Source: Cyclobacterium qasimii M12-11B
GTDB taxonomy: Bacteria; Bacteroidota; Bacteroidia; Cytophagales; Cyclobacteriaceae
Direction of reading: 5' to 3'
DNA length: 64,000 nucleotides
Assembly: GCF_000427295.1 (NCBI RefSeq)
Contig: NZ_ATNM01000134.1
Location: forward strand, 1-64,000
Part shown: positions 1 to 9,949 of the stretch, one piece after another
How the letters are laid out: the number at the start of each line of letters is the position of its first letter
Position numbering within the stretch: position 1 is the stretch's first letter
Translations under genes and position numbers: made by a program
The notes under the pieces: generated by a model
Seen by the model: the letters and a program-made list of their open reading frames with translations, nothing else
Told to the model about the DNA's origin: nothing
Database searches by the model: none

Positions 1-212
1 AGCATTGCCCCAAGAACAATCACGATTACCAGGGCTCCCATTAGGTTACCAATTCCCGTTTGAATAGAACCTGATATTTCGGGCAGTGGTATTCCCAGCA
101 AAAGTCCCGCTAAAATGGAAGTGATCAAAAAGGCAATAAACGGTTCAACCTTGATCCAAACGATCAAAGCAACCAGGAGTATAATACTTGTGGCGACAAT
201 TACAAAAGTCAT
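1..212 (-). CDS. GntP-family gluconate:H+ symporter, N-terminal 70 residues (cut by window edge)
   Basis: Only the N-terminus is visible. It starts at the ATG at 212 and runs off the left edge. The visible peptide is almost entirely hydrophobic, with two membrane segments (roughly residues 3-18 and 25-42) and a third beginning at about 57. The pattern of a short VWIKVEPFIAFLI stretch followed by GLLLGIPLPEI and SIQTGIGNLMG is what I know from the start of GntP/GntT gluconate permeases, inner-membrane carriers that import gluconate or related sugar acids with protons. It is the last visible gene of a leftward group after the MFS transporter and the sulfatase, which suggests uptake and use of a sulfated or oxidised sugar. 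The family is well supported; the substrate cannot be read from 70 residues. Confidence 0.72.
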   Translation of the reverse strand, partial: MTFVIVATSIILLVALIVWIKVEPFIAFLITSILAGLLLGIPLPEISGSIQTGIGNLMGALVIVIVLGAM

Positions 213-359
213 AGTGGTTTTTAAACGAAACCAAAAATTACAGCATATTCTGCTAAATGCCTATTTCACTATTAAAAACTTCTATAATTAATTCAATCTT
301 TCATTTTCTCGACAAATCTGTCAGCACCCTTATAAGAAAACCAGAAAGTTTTAGAAGGA

Positions 360-1547
360 TTAATTCAGCACTAACTTAGTTTTATTTTCTCCTTTTAAAG
401 CCAACAATCCTAAAATAGGGCCAATGGCCAAAAGGACATAAATAACATTTGAATCCGTAAAAGTCATCAGCACGGTTATCAGCTGAATGCTTAGTATAGA
501 AATTGAAAAACCCAAACAATTTACAATTGTAAGGGCTGTTCCTTTCATTTCTGCTGATGCATTTTGAGCTACCAATGTTGACAATAATGGTGAATCTGCA
601 ATGACTACAATTCCCCAAAAAACAAGGAAGCCAAGAAACAAACTTTCAAATTCACTTGCAAAAACCAGAGGGGAAATAAGACAGCAAATTCCTGACAACA
701 ATAATGAGATAAAGGCTAATCGTTTGCCGCCTACCCTTTGTGCAAGAGCACCACTAAGCACACAAGCCAAACCTCCAATTCCGATAATGAGGAAAGATAA
801 AACCGGAACATTGAAAAGCACTTCTGGATGTTCAGAACTGTACTTCTTTAAAATAATGGGCACAAAAGCCCAAAAAGTGTACAATTCCCACATATGGCCA
901 AAATAGCCGAAGGATACCGAACGAAATTCACGATTTTGAAACACCTTAAAGAAGGCAGTGGGTTCTGCACGTTGACCTTGTTTTCTGAATGGACCATTTG
1001 GCACCAAAACTACCATTAGTAAACCGCCTACTACAGCAAGGGATGATGTTGCCACCAATACATATTTCCATGGATAATCTCCAGTCATCTCCTTAAGAAG
1101 ATGAGGAAAAGCCGTACCAATTACCAAAGCACCAACCAGGAAACCCAGTGACTTACCAAGCCCTTTCTCATAATAATCAGCAGCTATTTTCATCCCTACT
1201 GGATAAATTCCAGCAAGAAAAAAACCAGTAAAAAAGCGAAGGGTAAGTAAACTTATTAAGCTGTTCCCTTCCCATACCACACCTAAATTAAACAAGGAAG
1301 CGAGTAAAGCACTTACCAGAAACACTTTTGAGGGTGAAAATCGATCTGCAATGGTTAAAATAGCGAAAACCAAAGTGCCGATTATAAAACCAAATTGTAC
1401 CGCTGAGGTCAAATGCCCCAAAGCACTGCCTTCAAGATCAAAATTTGTAACAAGGTCATTGATCACACCATTTCCTGCAAACCAAAGTGAGGTACAACAG
1501 AACTGCGCAACAACAATTACTGGAAGAATTATCTTAGAATGTCTCAA
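360..1547 (-). CDS. MFS transporter
   Basis: A 395-residue inner-membrane protein with about twelve hydrophobic segments split by a basic central loop (around residues 185-200, PNGPFRKQGQRAEP), the usual length and layout of the major facilitator superfamily. The motif between segments 2 and 3 is degenerate (ADRFSPSKVFL). The start is a clean ATG opening directly on the first membrane segment. It lies 49 bases downstream of the sulfatase stop on the same strand, so the two may be co-transcribed, and the GntP-type permease follows. The substrate is unknown. Import of the product released by the sulfatase is a reasonable guess from position only. Confidence 0.85.
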   Translation of the reverse strand: MRHSKIILPVIVVAQFCCTSLWFAGNGVINDLVTNFDLEGSALGHLTSAVQFGFIIGTLVFAILTIADRFSPSKVFLVSALLASLFNLGVVWEGNSLISLLTLRFFTGFFLAGIYPVGMKIAADYYEKGLGKSLGFLVGALVIGTAFPHLLKEMTGDYPWKYVLVATSSLAVVGGLLMVVLVPNGPFRKQGQRAEPTAFFKVFQNREFRSVSFGYFGHMWELYTFWAFVPIILKKYSSEHPEVLFNVPVLSFLIIGIGGLACVLSGALAQRVGGKRLAFISLLLSGICCLISPLVFASEFESLFLGFLVFWGIVVIADSPLLSTLVAQNASAEMKGTALTIVNCLGFSISILSIQLITVLMTFTDSNVIYVLLAIGPILGLLALKGENKTKLVLN

Positions 1548-1596
1548 TTGTGATTTTATTCATTCCCATAAAGGGAGTTGTACGCGATTTGGCCTA

Positions 1597-2931
1597 TTAT
1601 TTAGCTACCAAATCTACACCGTCCCTTACTTCAATAGCCCAAGATTCAAGTTTCCCTAAAAGTTCACCCGCCAACGCTGGCTTATCTGCACTTAGGTCAT
1701 TCTTCTCTTGTAAATCATCCAATAAGTTATAAAGTTCAATATCCTTACCATTTTTGCCATCAATCGAGATTAACTTCCAATCCCCACTTCGGATGAAGCT
1801 TTTGTTCCCGTAAGCAAAAAACACATCTCTTTTAGGCAGATTCGTTTGTTGCAGTAAGTTTTCTTTAATGCTCACACCGTCTATTTTGGCAGCAGGCTTC
1901 TTGCCAATAAAATCTAATAAAGTAGGCATCAGATCCATAGAAAGCACAATTTGATCATTAACGCTTCCATCTTTTATAACACCTGGATAACTAAAAATAG
2001 CAGGGACACGACTTCCTCCCTCATAGGGGCTTGCCTTATGTCCTCTCAAGCCTCCATTGTCGCCAAAATGATTTGCCCCATTGTCTGAAATAAAGATTAA
2101 AATGGTGTTTTCGTACTGTCCAGTTTCTTTAAGGGACTGCACTATCTTACCTACACCCTCATCCATTACTTCAACCATTTCTTTGTAGATGGACGAAATA
2201 CTGTCCTCAATTACCTCCTGCGTTCCAGCAGTACCAACTTCCCTTAAAATCTTATCAATCCGTCTTTGATAAGGGGAATGTGGCGCTTCATGAGGAAGAT
2301 AAAGAAAGAAAGGTTTGTCAGTCTTCTTAGGATCATTGCGAAGAATGAATTTCACCCCATTTTCTGTGATCAAGTCAGTAGAATAACCCTCTTCATTTTC
2401 AATCTCAGCACCTTGCCACCAATCAAGATAGCCTTCCTGATCTATGTGTGCATGGTAATCAACGTTTCCACTCACAAAACCTGTAAATTCATCAAATCCC
2501 TGCAAGGTAGGGTTGAACCCCTTGTCATATCCCAAATGCCACTTGCCAAACATGCCAGTAGTGTAACCGTATTGTTTTAATTCTTCTGCGATGGTGATTT
2601 CATTCAGGCTTAGGCCTACTTCCCTGTGGCTTTTGGCTGTAACGACACCCTCCACCCCAGTACGCTGCTGGTATCGCCCTGTCATTAAAGCTGCTCGAGT
2701 GGGACTACAAACAGCTCCATTAGAATGAAAATCTGTAAAAAGAACACCATTGGCCGCTAGTAAATCTAAATTAGGGGTATTGATCGTAGCACTTCCATAG
2801 CAAGATATGTCCCCATAACCCAGGTCATCTGCCATAATGAGAACTATGTTAGGCCCTAATTCAGAAGTTTCATTTTTCCCATTACAGGAAAAGAACAAGA
2901 CGTTTACCAGTAGGATAAGAAATATTTTCAT
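1597..2931 (-). CDS. Type I (formylglycine) sulfatase, lipoprotein
   Basis: A 444-residue secreted hydrolase expected to remove sulfate esters from sugars or aryl compounds. An upstream in-frame ATG would add 36 non-signal residues. I chose the ATG at 2931 because it opens on a lipoprotein signal peptide (MKIFLILLVNVLFFSC, lipidated Cys16). Sulfatase hallmarks are present: metal-binding ADDLGYGD near residues 34-41, and the core motif C75-S-P-T-R79 followed by the GR signature, where Cys75 would be oxidised to formylglycine. A second metal site is seen in FISDNGANHFGDNGG. The Cys-type site needs a formylglycine-generating enzyme, which is not in the window. Neighbouring transporters suggest desulfation of an exogenous sugar at the cell surface followed by import. 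The exact substrate class is not determinable here. Confidence 0.9.
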   Translation of the reverse strand: MKIFLILLVNVLFFSCNGKNETSELGPNIVLIMADDLGYGDISCYGSATINTPNLDLLAANGVLFTDFHSNGAVCSPTRAALMTGRYQQRTGVEGVVTAKSHREVGLSLNEITIAEELKQYGYTTGMFGKWHLGYDKGFNPTLQGFDEFTGFVSGNVDYHAHIDQEGYLDWWQGAEIENEEGYSTDLITENGVKFILRNDPKKTDKPFFLYLPHEAPHSPYQRRIDKILREVGTAGTQEVIEDSISSIYKEMVEVMDEGVGKIVQSLKETGQYENTILIFISDNGANHFGDNGGLRGHKASPYEGGSRVPAIFSYPGVIKDGSVNDQIVLSMDLMPTLLDFIGKKPAAKIDGVSIKENLLQQTNLPKRDVFFAYGNKSFIRSGDWKLISIDGKNGKDIELYNLLDDLQEKNDLSADKPALAGELLGKLESWAIEVRDGVDLVAK

Positions 2932-3115
2932 ATTAAGGAATAGGTTCATTAGACACCAATTAAACTTATAAATCGGATTTAGGGGAAAAACACTAGCCCC
3001 TAAATCCGAATTAATACAAAAGTAATCTGAGACATTCATCCCAAAGACTACTCTTCTTAACCAAATCTAACCGATCATTCCCAATATTCAATTCTCTAAT
3101 AATAAAACATTCTAC

Positions 3116-3694
3116 TTACTGATCTATAAATCCGATTACCTCATAAGCCCTTTCTCCATTTACCTGGATTTTCTCGTAAAGCACATTAGAGAATTCGTAA
3201 TAGGAATTACCATCAATTTCTACACGCTCATAATTTTCTGGAAGCTCATAAATCACCGTTCCCATTTCAGGCTCAACTACTTCATAGGCATTTTCTACAT
3301 TGGTATAAAAAACACCATTAAACCAGAAATAATTTCTGTTCGGATGGTTTATTCTAATGTAGCCAACGGGCAATGATTTTATCCTAAAGCCCTTTTGGGG
3401 AGCTATTGAAATATACCTTCCGCCTGAATAAGTGTAAAACCTATTGTTGGCATAGTAATAATTTACCTCTTTGTGTTTAACGATTGTTCGGTTTGGTAAA
3501 GACCTAACAGCTACCACTTTTCTATTCGGTTTTTTGTAAACCACTTTTTTACTTGGTACCCGTCTGCTCTCTTTCTTAACGACAACAGTTTTTTTTGCGT
3601 TTCTTGAGCTTTGTGCATCAACCTTTTCGACACTAGAAATAAAGAAAAGGAAAACCAAAATGCAGGATATTTTAACAACATTTTTCATAATCAA
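3116..3694 (-). CDS. DUF6515 family exported protein
   Basis: A 192-residue protein with a signal peptide (about residues 1-27, ending VDAQ). A very basic segment rich in Lys, Arg and Val follows (residues 30-70), then a repetitive Tyr/Asn/Phe-rich region. Its short units (YYYANNRFYTYSGGRY, YFWFNGVFYT, YYEFSNVLYEK) look like repeated two-strand modules. This matches the Bacteroidetes DUF6515 family, which has no assigned function. A second ATG two codons in (3688) is an equally good start. It probably resides in the periplasm or at the outer surface. It is alone between the sulfatase and a small membrane protein, all on the minus strand. Confidence 0.7.
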   Translation of the reverse strand: MIMKNVVKISCILVFLFFISSVEKVDAQSSRNAKKTVVVKKESRRVPSKKVVYKKPNRKVVAVRSLPNRTIVKHKEVNYYYANNRFYTYSGGRYISIAPQKGFRIKSLPVGYIRINHPNRNYFWFNGVFYTNVENAYEVVEPEMGTVIYELPENYERVEIDGNSYYEFSNVLYEKIQVNGERAYEVIGFIDQ

Positions 3695-3788
3695 TAGGTT
3701 TTAAATATACTGTTTTGACCATTGATTTGTTAAATGGTTTAATAGGATAGAAAAACAAATATTGACCTGACGAGGAATTCACCCCAAA

Positions 3789-3822
3789 AAAGGCGCTCTA
3801 ATGACCACTAGAACGCCTTTTA
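3789..3822 (-). terminator. Rho-independent terminator after the 50-residue membrane protein
   Basis: Read on the minus strand, the stem GGCGTTCT / AGAGCGCC (one G-T pair) encloses a 10-base loop and is followed by six T residues. It begins eight bases past the stop codon of the small ORF at 3830-3982, which supports that ORF as a real transcription unit. The A run on the other side would let it work in both directions. Confidence 0.75.
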
Positions 3823-3829
3823 ATTTATG

Positions 3830-3982
3830 TTAAATTGTATTTTTAAATGGGAGATGCCAATACGACCTACTAGCACCTCCAAAATTTCTTTTTATTACTC
3901 CAAGTACCAAAGCGGTTAGGACCATAGAGATAATCAAATAAACCACTACTAACAAGCCTTTGTTCTTCCAGATTAGTTTCAT
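3830..3982 (-). CDS. Small single-pass membrane protein (50 aa)
   Basis: A short ORF opening with ATG at 3982. It has a basic N-terminus (MKLIWKNKG), one strongly hydrophobic segment (residues 9-31) and a basic tail (KRNFGG), so a positive-inside inner-membrane topology is expected with the tail outside or inside undetermined. A well-formed terminator lies directly after its stop, and the gene fills the only sizeable gap between its neighbours. I do not recognise a characterised family. The composition (hydrophobic core with charged ends) is better than random AT-rich DNA would give. It could be the truncated remnant of a longer membrane protein. Confidence 0.55.
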   Translation of the reverse strand: MKLIWKNKGLLVVVYLIISMVLTALVLGVIKRNFGGASRSYWHLPFKNTI

Positions 3983-4062
3983 AATTCTAATGCTGCTATT
4001 AAGCAATTAATTTATCTTTTTACCAGCTTTTTTATTTAAAATACCCCAGTAATCAAACCTAA

Positions 4063-6417
4063 TTAATTAACCTTTAACCACCTTAGCCGAAACAATTTGT
4101 TTTGGGATTTCAGCAGGATAAAGTAGCTTCCGATGGGAAGGACTTTCAACCCTTCTTCTAACTGGATTTTATCCGATGCTCCCTCAAGGTATCCCTCCAA
4201 AAACAATTTCCCGCCTGAATTCCAGATGCTGTAGGCAATCCGCTGCTTGGGTTGTAAGCCAAAAAGAGCTACACGAATCTCGCCTCCATAATAAGGGTTT
4301 GGATAAATGAGCAGCTCAGCATTGCCGAATAAGGGGTTATTTACCCTGACCACTGGACTATAGCTCAGATCACCCTCGACATCCTCGGCTTTAACCTGAT
4401 AGTACCAGTAAGCCTGATCTACAGGAAAGAACTGGTCTTGAAAAGACAATTCAACCCCAAAATCTTCACTAGAGAAAACCCCTACAGGAACGAATTCCAT
4501 TGTTTGGCCCTGGGCCCTCAAAACGGTATATTGGGTTGGGGATTTAGGGTCATTGACCCAAGAAAGCAGGACTTCATCCCCCTGAAACAAGGCTTCAAAA
4601 TCCAACCATTCCAAAGGCAAAACACTTAACTCGCTAATGCTGGCAATCGCAAAAGCATTGTTCACCAACTCATTTAAGGGCAGTTCCCTGCCGGCCCAAA
4701 GTTTACCACCAATATCACGTGCTGCAACATGTATACCGGCAGCTGCTTCTCCATCTCCCGTCAACCGTAAATGGTTGACATCTTGTATCCCTAAATCATC
4801 CGAAAGCACCCAAATATTAACTTCTTGGGCAGCACCAGCAGTGCCAGTAATTGCAAAATAGCTGTTGAGCTGGTAAACGACCCTGCTCCCATCCGTATCA
4901 TTAAATCCTGGATCATAAGTTACACCAGGATTTTCTACATGACGAATCCCCAGGCTATTGCCAGATCCGGCAAGTGTGCCTTCTAAAAGTAAATGCCGTT
5001 GAAAGCCAAACTCACTGTCAAAAAATGGAAACAAGGCATTCCCCTCGTCCAAAACTGTGGGGAGATTCTGATAAACCAGTTCATCCAAATTAAGCCAATC
5101 ACCACTGGAATAATTGTAGGCCCCCGAAGACCCAAAATCAAGCAACAATGAATTGCCTAAAAAATCAATGGCCCCTGCTATTTGGTCAAAAGTATTTAGA
5201 ATGCTCAGGTCGTTTTGAAGGGAAAGCATTCCTGTTGCCTTCTCCATTTCAAATTCATTCAGGGAAAAAGAGGGGATATCAATTTGCTGATCCTTTTCTC
5301 CAACTGGTATAAACCGAGTTGCTACCCCATTCACATTCCCTCCATCCAAAAATGTCATATCACCGCTTACCTTTAATTCCGCAGGTAGCACTTTCTCTGC
5401 AACTCCGGTAAAAGACAGGTGATTGTATATAAACTCAGTATCGGGTGTTGTCAGGCTACTTTCTAAAAATTCTTGGTCAACTCCTTCCCCCGCATAAGTC
5501 ACATTCCCATCCAACTGCACATTTACAGCATCAATAACGGGAGCCTCTCCTAAAAGCAGCAGATTGGCTCCTTCTTCAAGAATAAATGAACTTGCAGGTT
5601 TGGAAATTGTTCTTCGAATAATCTGATCGAAAGCTTTGGAACCTTCAGAGATCAACTTCGCTCCAGACATTATCCTGAACTCGCCATAATCAAGACTTCC
5701 AAAATCTGCATGTGTATTAAAAGAAAATGTTGAGGTATAGCTAGGAGATTGCTCCTCATTTACGGTCTGCAATACCGTGCCGCTACGAATAATAAAACTA
5801 TTGGCTTTAAAAGCTGCATTGACTACCAAAGTTTCGGAGGGATCAGCATCGAAAATCACTCCGAAACGGCTACTTGAATTATTGGCACTCCATGAATTTC
5901 GATCAACCACAGTTCGACTTTCTCCTTTGAAAACTATGACTCCTGTCTCCGGGTAAATCCAGTCTGTGATTCCGGAAGTGACGTTATAAAAAATAAATCC
6001 TTCATCATCTTCTGAAATACTATGAAGTTGCCCAAACACCCACAATTCATTGGTTTGCAAATTAAGTTTAGGTCCTGGGTCAACACCCCCAATAGTTTCC
6101 GCAAAAAGATATAAAGCGTTTACTTCCTCATTTTTGGTCAGCCGCACTTCATTTCTCCTACCAATAAATACCCTTGCGTCTCGATTCGGGTAGTCAATGG
6201 CCGGAACCCAAGTAGTTCCATTGTACCAATCCCAAGTGGCAGGGTCGTCCCAGTCTCCTATGCCATTATCGAGTAAACTCGTTCTGTAGCAGGTGTTGTC
6301 TAGTGGAATTGCCGCGAATGAAGGGTAACAAGCAAGTAAAAATAGCGCAGCAAAAAGCCCGGTCGATAAAAACCATTTTAAATAATTAAAAAACACTATT
6401 CTATAAAAAATATCCAT
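4063..6417 (-). CDS. Secreted protein with T9SS type A sorting domain
   Basis: A 784-residue exported protein with a long signal peptide (about residues 1-35). A large beta-rich body with no catalytic motif that I recognise resembles surface-associated Bacteroidetes proteins that begin with an imperfect RTSLLDNGIGDWDDPATW module. Near residue 600 is a fibronectin-like stretch (LPLEWLDFEALFQGDEVLL ... QYTVLRAQ), typical just before the sorting signal. The last ~85 residues, starting LLIYPNPYYGGEI, are a type A C-terminal sorting domain that targets the protein through the type IX secretion system to the cell surface. Known family behaviour says the tail is cleaved or used for anchoring. The function of the body is unknown; adhesion or surface-layer structure is an inference. 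Confidence 0.8.
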   Translation of the reverse strand: MDIFYRIVFFNYLKWFLSTGLFAALFLLACYPSFAAIPLDNTCYRTSLLDNGIGDWDDPATWDWYNGTTWVPAIDYPNRDARVFIGRRNEVRLTKNEEVNALYLFAETIGGVDPGPKLNLQTNELWVFGQLHSISEDDEGFIFYNVTSGITDWIYPETGVIVFKGESRTVVDRNSWSANNSSSRFGVIFDADPSETLVVNAAFKANSFIIRSGTVLQTVNEEQSPSYTSTFSFNTHADFGSLDYGEFRIMSGAKLISEGSKAFDQIIRRTISKPASSFILEEGANLLLLGEAPVIDAVNVQLDGNVTYAGEGVDQEFLESSLTTPDTEFIYNHLSFTGVAEKVLPAELKVSGDMTFLDGGNVNGVATRFIPVGEKDQQIDIPSFSLNEFEMEKATGMLSLQNDLSILNTFDQIAGAIDFLGNSLLLDFGSSGAYNYSSGDWLNLDELVYQNLPTVLDEGNALFPFFDSEFGFQRHLLLEGTLAGSGNSLGIRHVENPGVTYDPGFNDTDGSRVVYQLNSYFAITGTAGAAQEVNIWVLSDDLGIQDVNHLRLTGDGEAAAGIHVAARDIGGKLWAGRELPLNELVNNAFAIASISELSVLPLEWLDFEALFQGDEVLLSWVNDPKSPTQYTVLRAQGQTMEFVPVGVFSSEDFGVELSFQDQFFPVDQAYWYYQVKAEDVEGDLSYSPVVRVNNPLFGNAELLIYPNPYYGGEIRVALFGLQPKQRIAYSIWNSGGKLFLEGYLEGASDKIQLEEGLKVLPIGSYFILLKSQNKLFRLRWLKVN

Positions 6418-6587
6418 AATAAAAATGAATAATTAATTAAAATAGGGATTTTACTTTACTTTTCAAAACTTATAATCAACATAACTACAAAACACACCTT
6501 TATATATCGCATTAAACCAACCCAACCAAGCATTCTAAAGATTCCCCATTAAAAAAAACGGATGTCTGGATAACCCAAATATTACTT

Positions 6588-6595
6588 TAAATTTG
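6588..6595 (+). promoter_or_regulatory. Bacteroidetes -7 element (TAAATTTG) upstream of the Lnb-like gene
   Basis: TAAATTTG fits the Bacteroidetes primary sigma -7 consensus TAnnTTTG and lies 42 bases before the ATG at 6637. No good -33 TTTG is visible upstream, so the call rests on the -7 box and its position. Confidence 0.4.
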
Positions 6596-6636
6596 TGGGG
6601 TAATCTGGTAACTCTTTCCATACTGCTTTAAAAGTT

Positions 6637-7857
6637 ATGCAATTAGAAATTCAAAAGTCCACCTTTCGCAAACTACTCCTTCTAGGGTTTTCTCTTGTTC
6701 TTGGAGTCCTACTTACCCTACCTGCTAATGCCGCTCAGTACAAAATAAGTTTGCTTACCTGTGACCCAGGAGATGAACTTTATTCCACTTTCGGACACAC
6801 TGCTGTACGCATCTTAGAACTGGAAAGTGGGCAAGACCTGGTATTTAATTATGGAACATTTGATTTTAACACCCCCTTCTTTTACATAAAATTCATGCGA
6901 AGGACCTTGGATTATCAACTGTCATTGACCACAACGGAGAATTTTTTACGTGAATACAACTATTTCAAGCGAAATGTTAGAGAGCAGGAGCTAAACCTAT
7001 CACCAGAACAAAGCCAAAAAATCGTAGCCTTTTTACAAACCAATTACCAACCCGAAAACAGAAAGTACAGGTACGATTTCTTTTTTGACAATTGCACTAC
7101 AAGGATCACAGACATGATGGAAACTGTTTTAGGACAGTCATTGAAATGGAATTATCCTACTGAAAATGAGAGTAAAACGTTTCGAAATCTGATCGATGAA
7201 TACGTTTACACGCTTCCTTGGTCTGATCTGGGTATAGACCTGGCCCTGGGTGCAGTTATAGACAGAGAAGCAACTGAAGCGGAAAAAGCATTTTTACCTG
7301 ACTACCTGGAAGCTGCTTTTGAAAGCGCCACAATCATAGGCGATGGTCCTGAGCGGCCTCTTGTTAGTCAAAACAACATGATTTACGATTTCCCAGAAAC
7401 AAAGGGAGAAGGGATTAACCTAATCAATCCTTACGTAATCTTTTGGGCCTTCGCCATATTGGTAGGTATACTGACATTTATAGGTTTTAAGAAAAAGCGA
7501 TTGTTTAAAGGCTTTGATATAACCTTTTTCACTGTTTTGGGCTTGCTTGGAATATTGATTATTTTCCTTTGGTTTTTTACTGCCCACTCTCAAACAAAAA
7601 ACAACTGGAACCTATTTTGGGCATTTCCCGGTCATTTGTATATCGCCTATTTATTGTTCCGAAAACCTAATAAAGCCATTTTAAGAACGTTATTATTAGC
7701 CGCAATGATTTTGGCTGATATAGCATTGATTGTATGGATACTGGGCTTTCAATCCTTTCACCCAAGCATCCTGCCATTACTACTGATTATTATTCTTAGA
7801 ACAAACTTCCTGTATTACAACCTGGATCGGTTTAACATTTCAAACAATAGAACCTGA
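6637..7857 (+). CDS. DUF4105 / Lnb-type lipoprotein N-acyltransferase candidate
   Basis: A 406-residue protein with a signal peptide or signal anchor (residues 8-32), a periplasmic domain (about 33-265) and about five C-terminal membrane segments (about 268-395). This is the arrangement of the Bacteroidetes protein Lnb, which adds the third acyl chain to the N-terminal cysteine of lipoproteins. The periplasmic domain carries the papain-like pair expected of the family: His54 in STFGHTAVRI and Cys153 in FFFDNCTTRI. Established knowledge: these DUF4105 proteins replace Lnt in Bacteroidetes. Inference: this copy does so here, since several copies of DUF4105 proteins can exist in one genome. It stands upstream of uvrB with a 55-base gap and has its own promoter-like box. 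Confidence 0.75.
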   Translation: MQLEIQKSTFRKLLLLGFSLVLGVLLTLPANAAQYKISLLTCDPGDELYSTFGHTAVRILELESGQDLVFNYGTFDFNTPFFYIKFMRRTLDYQLSLTTTENFLREYNYFKRNVREQELNLSPEQSQKIVAFLQTNYQPENRKYRYDFFFDNCTTRITDMMETVLGQSLKWNYPTENESKTFRNLIDEYVYTLPWSDLGIDLALGAVIDREATEAEKAFLPDYLEAAFESATIIGDGPERPLVSQNNMIYDFPETKGEGINLINPYVIFWAFAILVGILTFIGFKKKRLFKGFDITFFTVLGLLGILIIFLWFFTAHSQTKNNWNLFWAFPGHLYIAYLLFRKPNKAILRTLLLAAMILADIALIVWILGFQSFHPSILPLLLIIILRTNFLYYNLDRFNISNNRT

Positions 7858-7912
7858 TAGCTAAAACTATTCAGCCCCCATCTGACGTTGTAGGTATATA
7901 ATTAAAGAATAG

Positions 7913-9949
7913 ATGAGCTTCAATATTATTTCAGATTATGTTCCCACTGGAGACCAACCTAAGGCAATTAAAAAACTGGTTGAAGGGGTAAATGCGAATG
8001 AACCCTCACAAGTATTGTTGGGAGTAACTGGTTCGGGCAAGACCTTTACCATTGCCAACGTGATTCAGCAGGTTCAAAAGCCTACTTTGGTCCTGAGCCA
8101 TAACAAAACCCTGGCTGCGCAATTGTATGGAGAATTCAAGCAGTTTTTCCCTGACAATTCGGTTGAGTTTTTTATAAGTTATTATGACTATTATCAGCCA
8201 GAGGCTTTTATACCCACCAGTAGTACCTACATAGAAAAAGACCTTGCTATCAACGAAGAAATTGAAAAGCTTAGGCTTTCTGCCACTTCTGCCTTGCTTT
8301 CTGGAAGGAGAGACGTTATTGTGATCGCCTCTGTATCCTGTATTTACGGTATAGGAAACCCGGAAGAGTTTGGTAAAAATGTCATAAAAGTTCAGGAAGG
8401 AGACCGAATACCAAGAAATCAGTTTTTATTCAAGCTCGTAGAAATTCTTTACAGCAGAACTTCAGGAGACTTCACAAGAGGAACTTTCCGGGTAAAAGGC
8501 GACACTGTAGATATCTTTGTGGCTTATGGAGATTTTGCCTATAGAATATTTTTCTGGGGAGATGAAATAGAAGCAATCCAAAGAGTGGATCCTGAGAGCG
8601 GCAAAAAATTATCGGACGAAAAGATAATCACCATTTTCCCTGCCAACCTATTTGTAACCGGTAGAGACGTTATCGATACAGCCATCCATGAAATCCAGGA
8701 TGACCTTGTCGCTCAAGTGGGTGCATTTGAGCGAGACATGAAATTAATGGAGGCCAAAAGACTAAAGGAAAGAACAGAGTTTGACCTGGAGATGATCAGG
8801 GAACTTGGGTACTGCTCAGGTGTAGAAAATTATTCCAGGTATTTCGACAGAAGGCTACCTGGCACCCGACCTTTCTGCCTTTTGGATTATTTCCCTGATG
8901 ACTTCTTAATGGTCATCGATGAAAGCCATGCCACCTTACCCCAGGTAAAAGCCATGTGGGGAGGAGACAGGTCCAGAAAAACCAATCTGGTAGATTACGG
9001 ATTCAGGCTCCCTTCAGCACTGGACAACCGACCGCTAAAATTTGATGAATTCGAAGCCCTTACAAGCCAGGTAATCTATGTTAGTGCAACGCCAGGGGAT
9101 TATGAACTAAATAAATCTGAAGGTGTGGTAATCGAGCAGATTATCCGTCCAACAGGTCTTTTAGATCCAGTAATTGAGGTAAGACCCAGCGCCAATCAGA
9201 TTGATGATTTGCTGGACGAAATTGACAAGACGATAAAAAATGGTTTCCGAGTTTTGGTTACCACACTAACCAAAAGAATGGCTGAAGAGCTGGACAAGTA
9301 CCTGGCTAAAGTAGGTGTCAAATCAAGGTACATTCACTCGGAAGTCAAACCACTCGACAGGGTAGAGATTTTGAGAGAGCTCAGATTGGGGATTTTTGAT
9401 GTTTTAGTTGGGGTAAACCTTTTGAGAGAGGGTTTGGACTTGCCAGAAGTGGCCTTGGTGGCAATTTTCGATGCTGACAAGGAAGGTTTTTTACGTAACG
9501 TAAAAAGTCTGGTACAAACCATAGGTAGGGCTGCTAGAAACTCAGAAGGAAAGGTGATCATGTATGCGGATAAAACAACCGACAGCATGCGCTTATCCAT
9601 AGATGAAACCAATCGAAGAAGGGCCAGGCAGATGGCCTATAATGAAGAACACGGGATCACGCCAACAACCGTTATCAAATCACATGACAAGATCATGGGA
9701 CAGACCAAAGTTGCTGACAGCAAGAAAAACGCTAAGATATATGTGGAGAACAACCCAGAAGACATAGACGTAGCAGCGGATCCGGTTATTCAATATTTAA
9801 GTAGAGAAAAACTCGAAAAGCTCATTATTCAAACCCAAAAAAGAATGGAAGCAGCTGCCAAGGAATTAAACTTTATGGAGGCAGCGAGGTTGAGAGACGA
9901 ATGGATGGGATTAAAGAAAAGACTGGACATAATAAATGTAGGCAAGTAA
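7913..9949 (+). CDS. uvrB: UvrABC excinuclease subunit B
   Basis: A 678-residue UvrB, the DNA-damage verification helicase of nucleotide excision repair. It is loaded by UvrA and then recruits UvrC. Visible features in order are Walker A GVTGSGKT (residues 37-44), the aromatic beta-hairpin region around [13 protein letters not shown] that clamps one DNA strand, the DESHATLPQ segment of the helicase core, helicase motifs V/VI ([14 protein letters not shown] and QTIGRAARN), and the C-terminal UVR coiled coil (about residues 640-675) that contacts UvrC. Length and motifs are complete, and no frame break is present. The next gene starts on the base after its stop codon. Confidence 0.98.
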   Translation: MSFNIISDYVPTGDQPKAIKKLVEGVNANEPSQVLLGVTGSGKTFTIANVIQQVQKPTLVLSHNKTLAAQLYGEFKQFFPDNSVEFFISYYDYYQPEAFIPTSSTYIEKDLAINEEIEKLRLSATSALLSGRRDVIVIASVSCIYGIGNPEEFGKNVIKVQEGDRIPRNQFLFKLVEILYSRTSGDFTRGTFRVKGDTVDIFVAYGDFAYRIFFWGDEIEAIQRVDPESGKKLSDEKIITIFPANLFVTGRDVIDTAIHEIQDDLVAQVGAFERDMKLMEAKRLKERTEFDLEMIRELGYCSGVENYSRYFDRRLPGTRPFCLLDYFPDDFLMVIDESHATLPQVKAMWGGDRSRKTNLVDYGFRLPSALDNRPLKFDEFEALTSQVIYVSATPGDYELNKSEGVVIEQIIRPTGLLDPVIEVRPSANQIDDLLDEIDKTIKNGFRVLVTTLTKRMAEELDKYLAKVGVKSRYIHSEVKPLDRVEILRELRLGIFDVLVGVNLLREGLDLPEVALVAIFDADKEGFLRNVKSLVQTIGRAARNSEGKVIMYADKTTDSMRLSIDETNRRRARQMAYNEEHGITPTTVIKSHDKIMGQTKVADSKKNAKIYVENNPEDIDVAADPVIQYLSREKLEKLIIQTQKRMEAAAKELNFMEAARLRDEWMGLKKRLDIINVGK

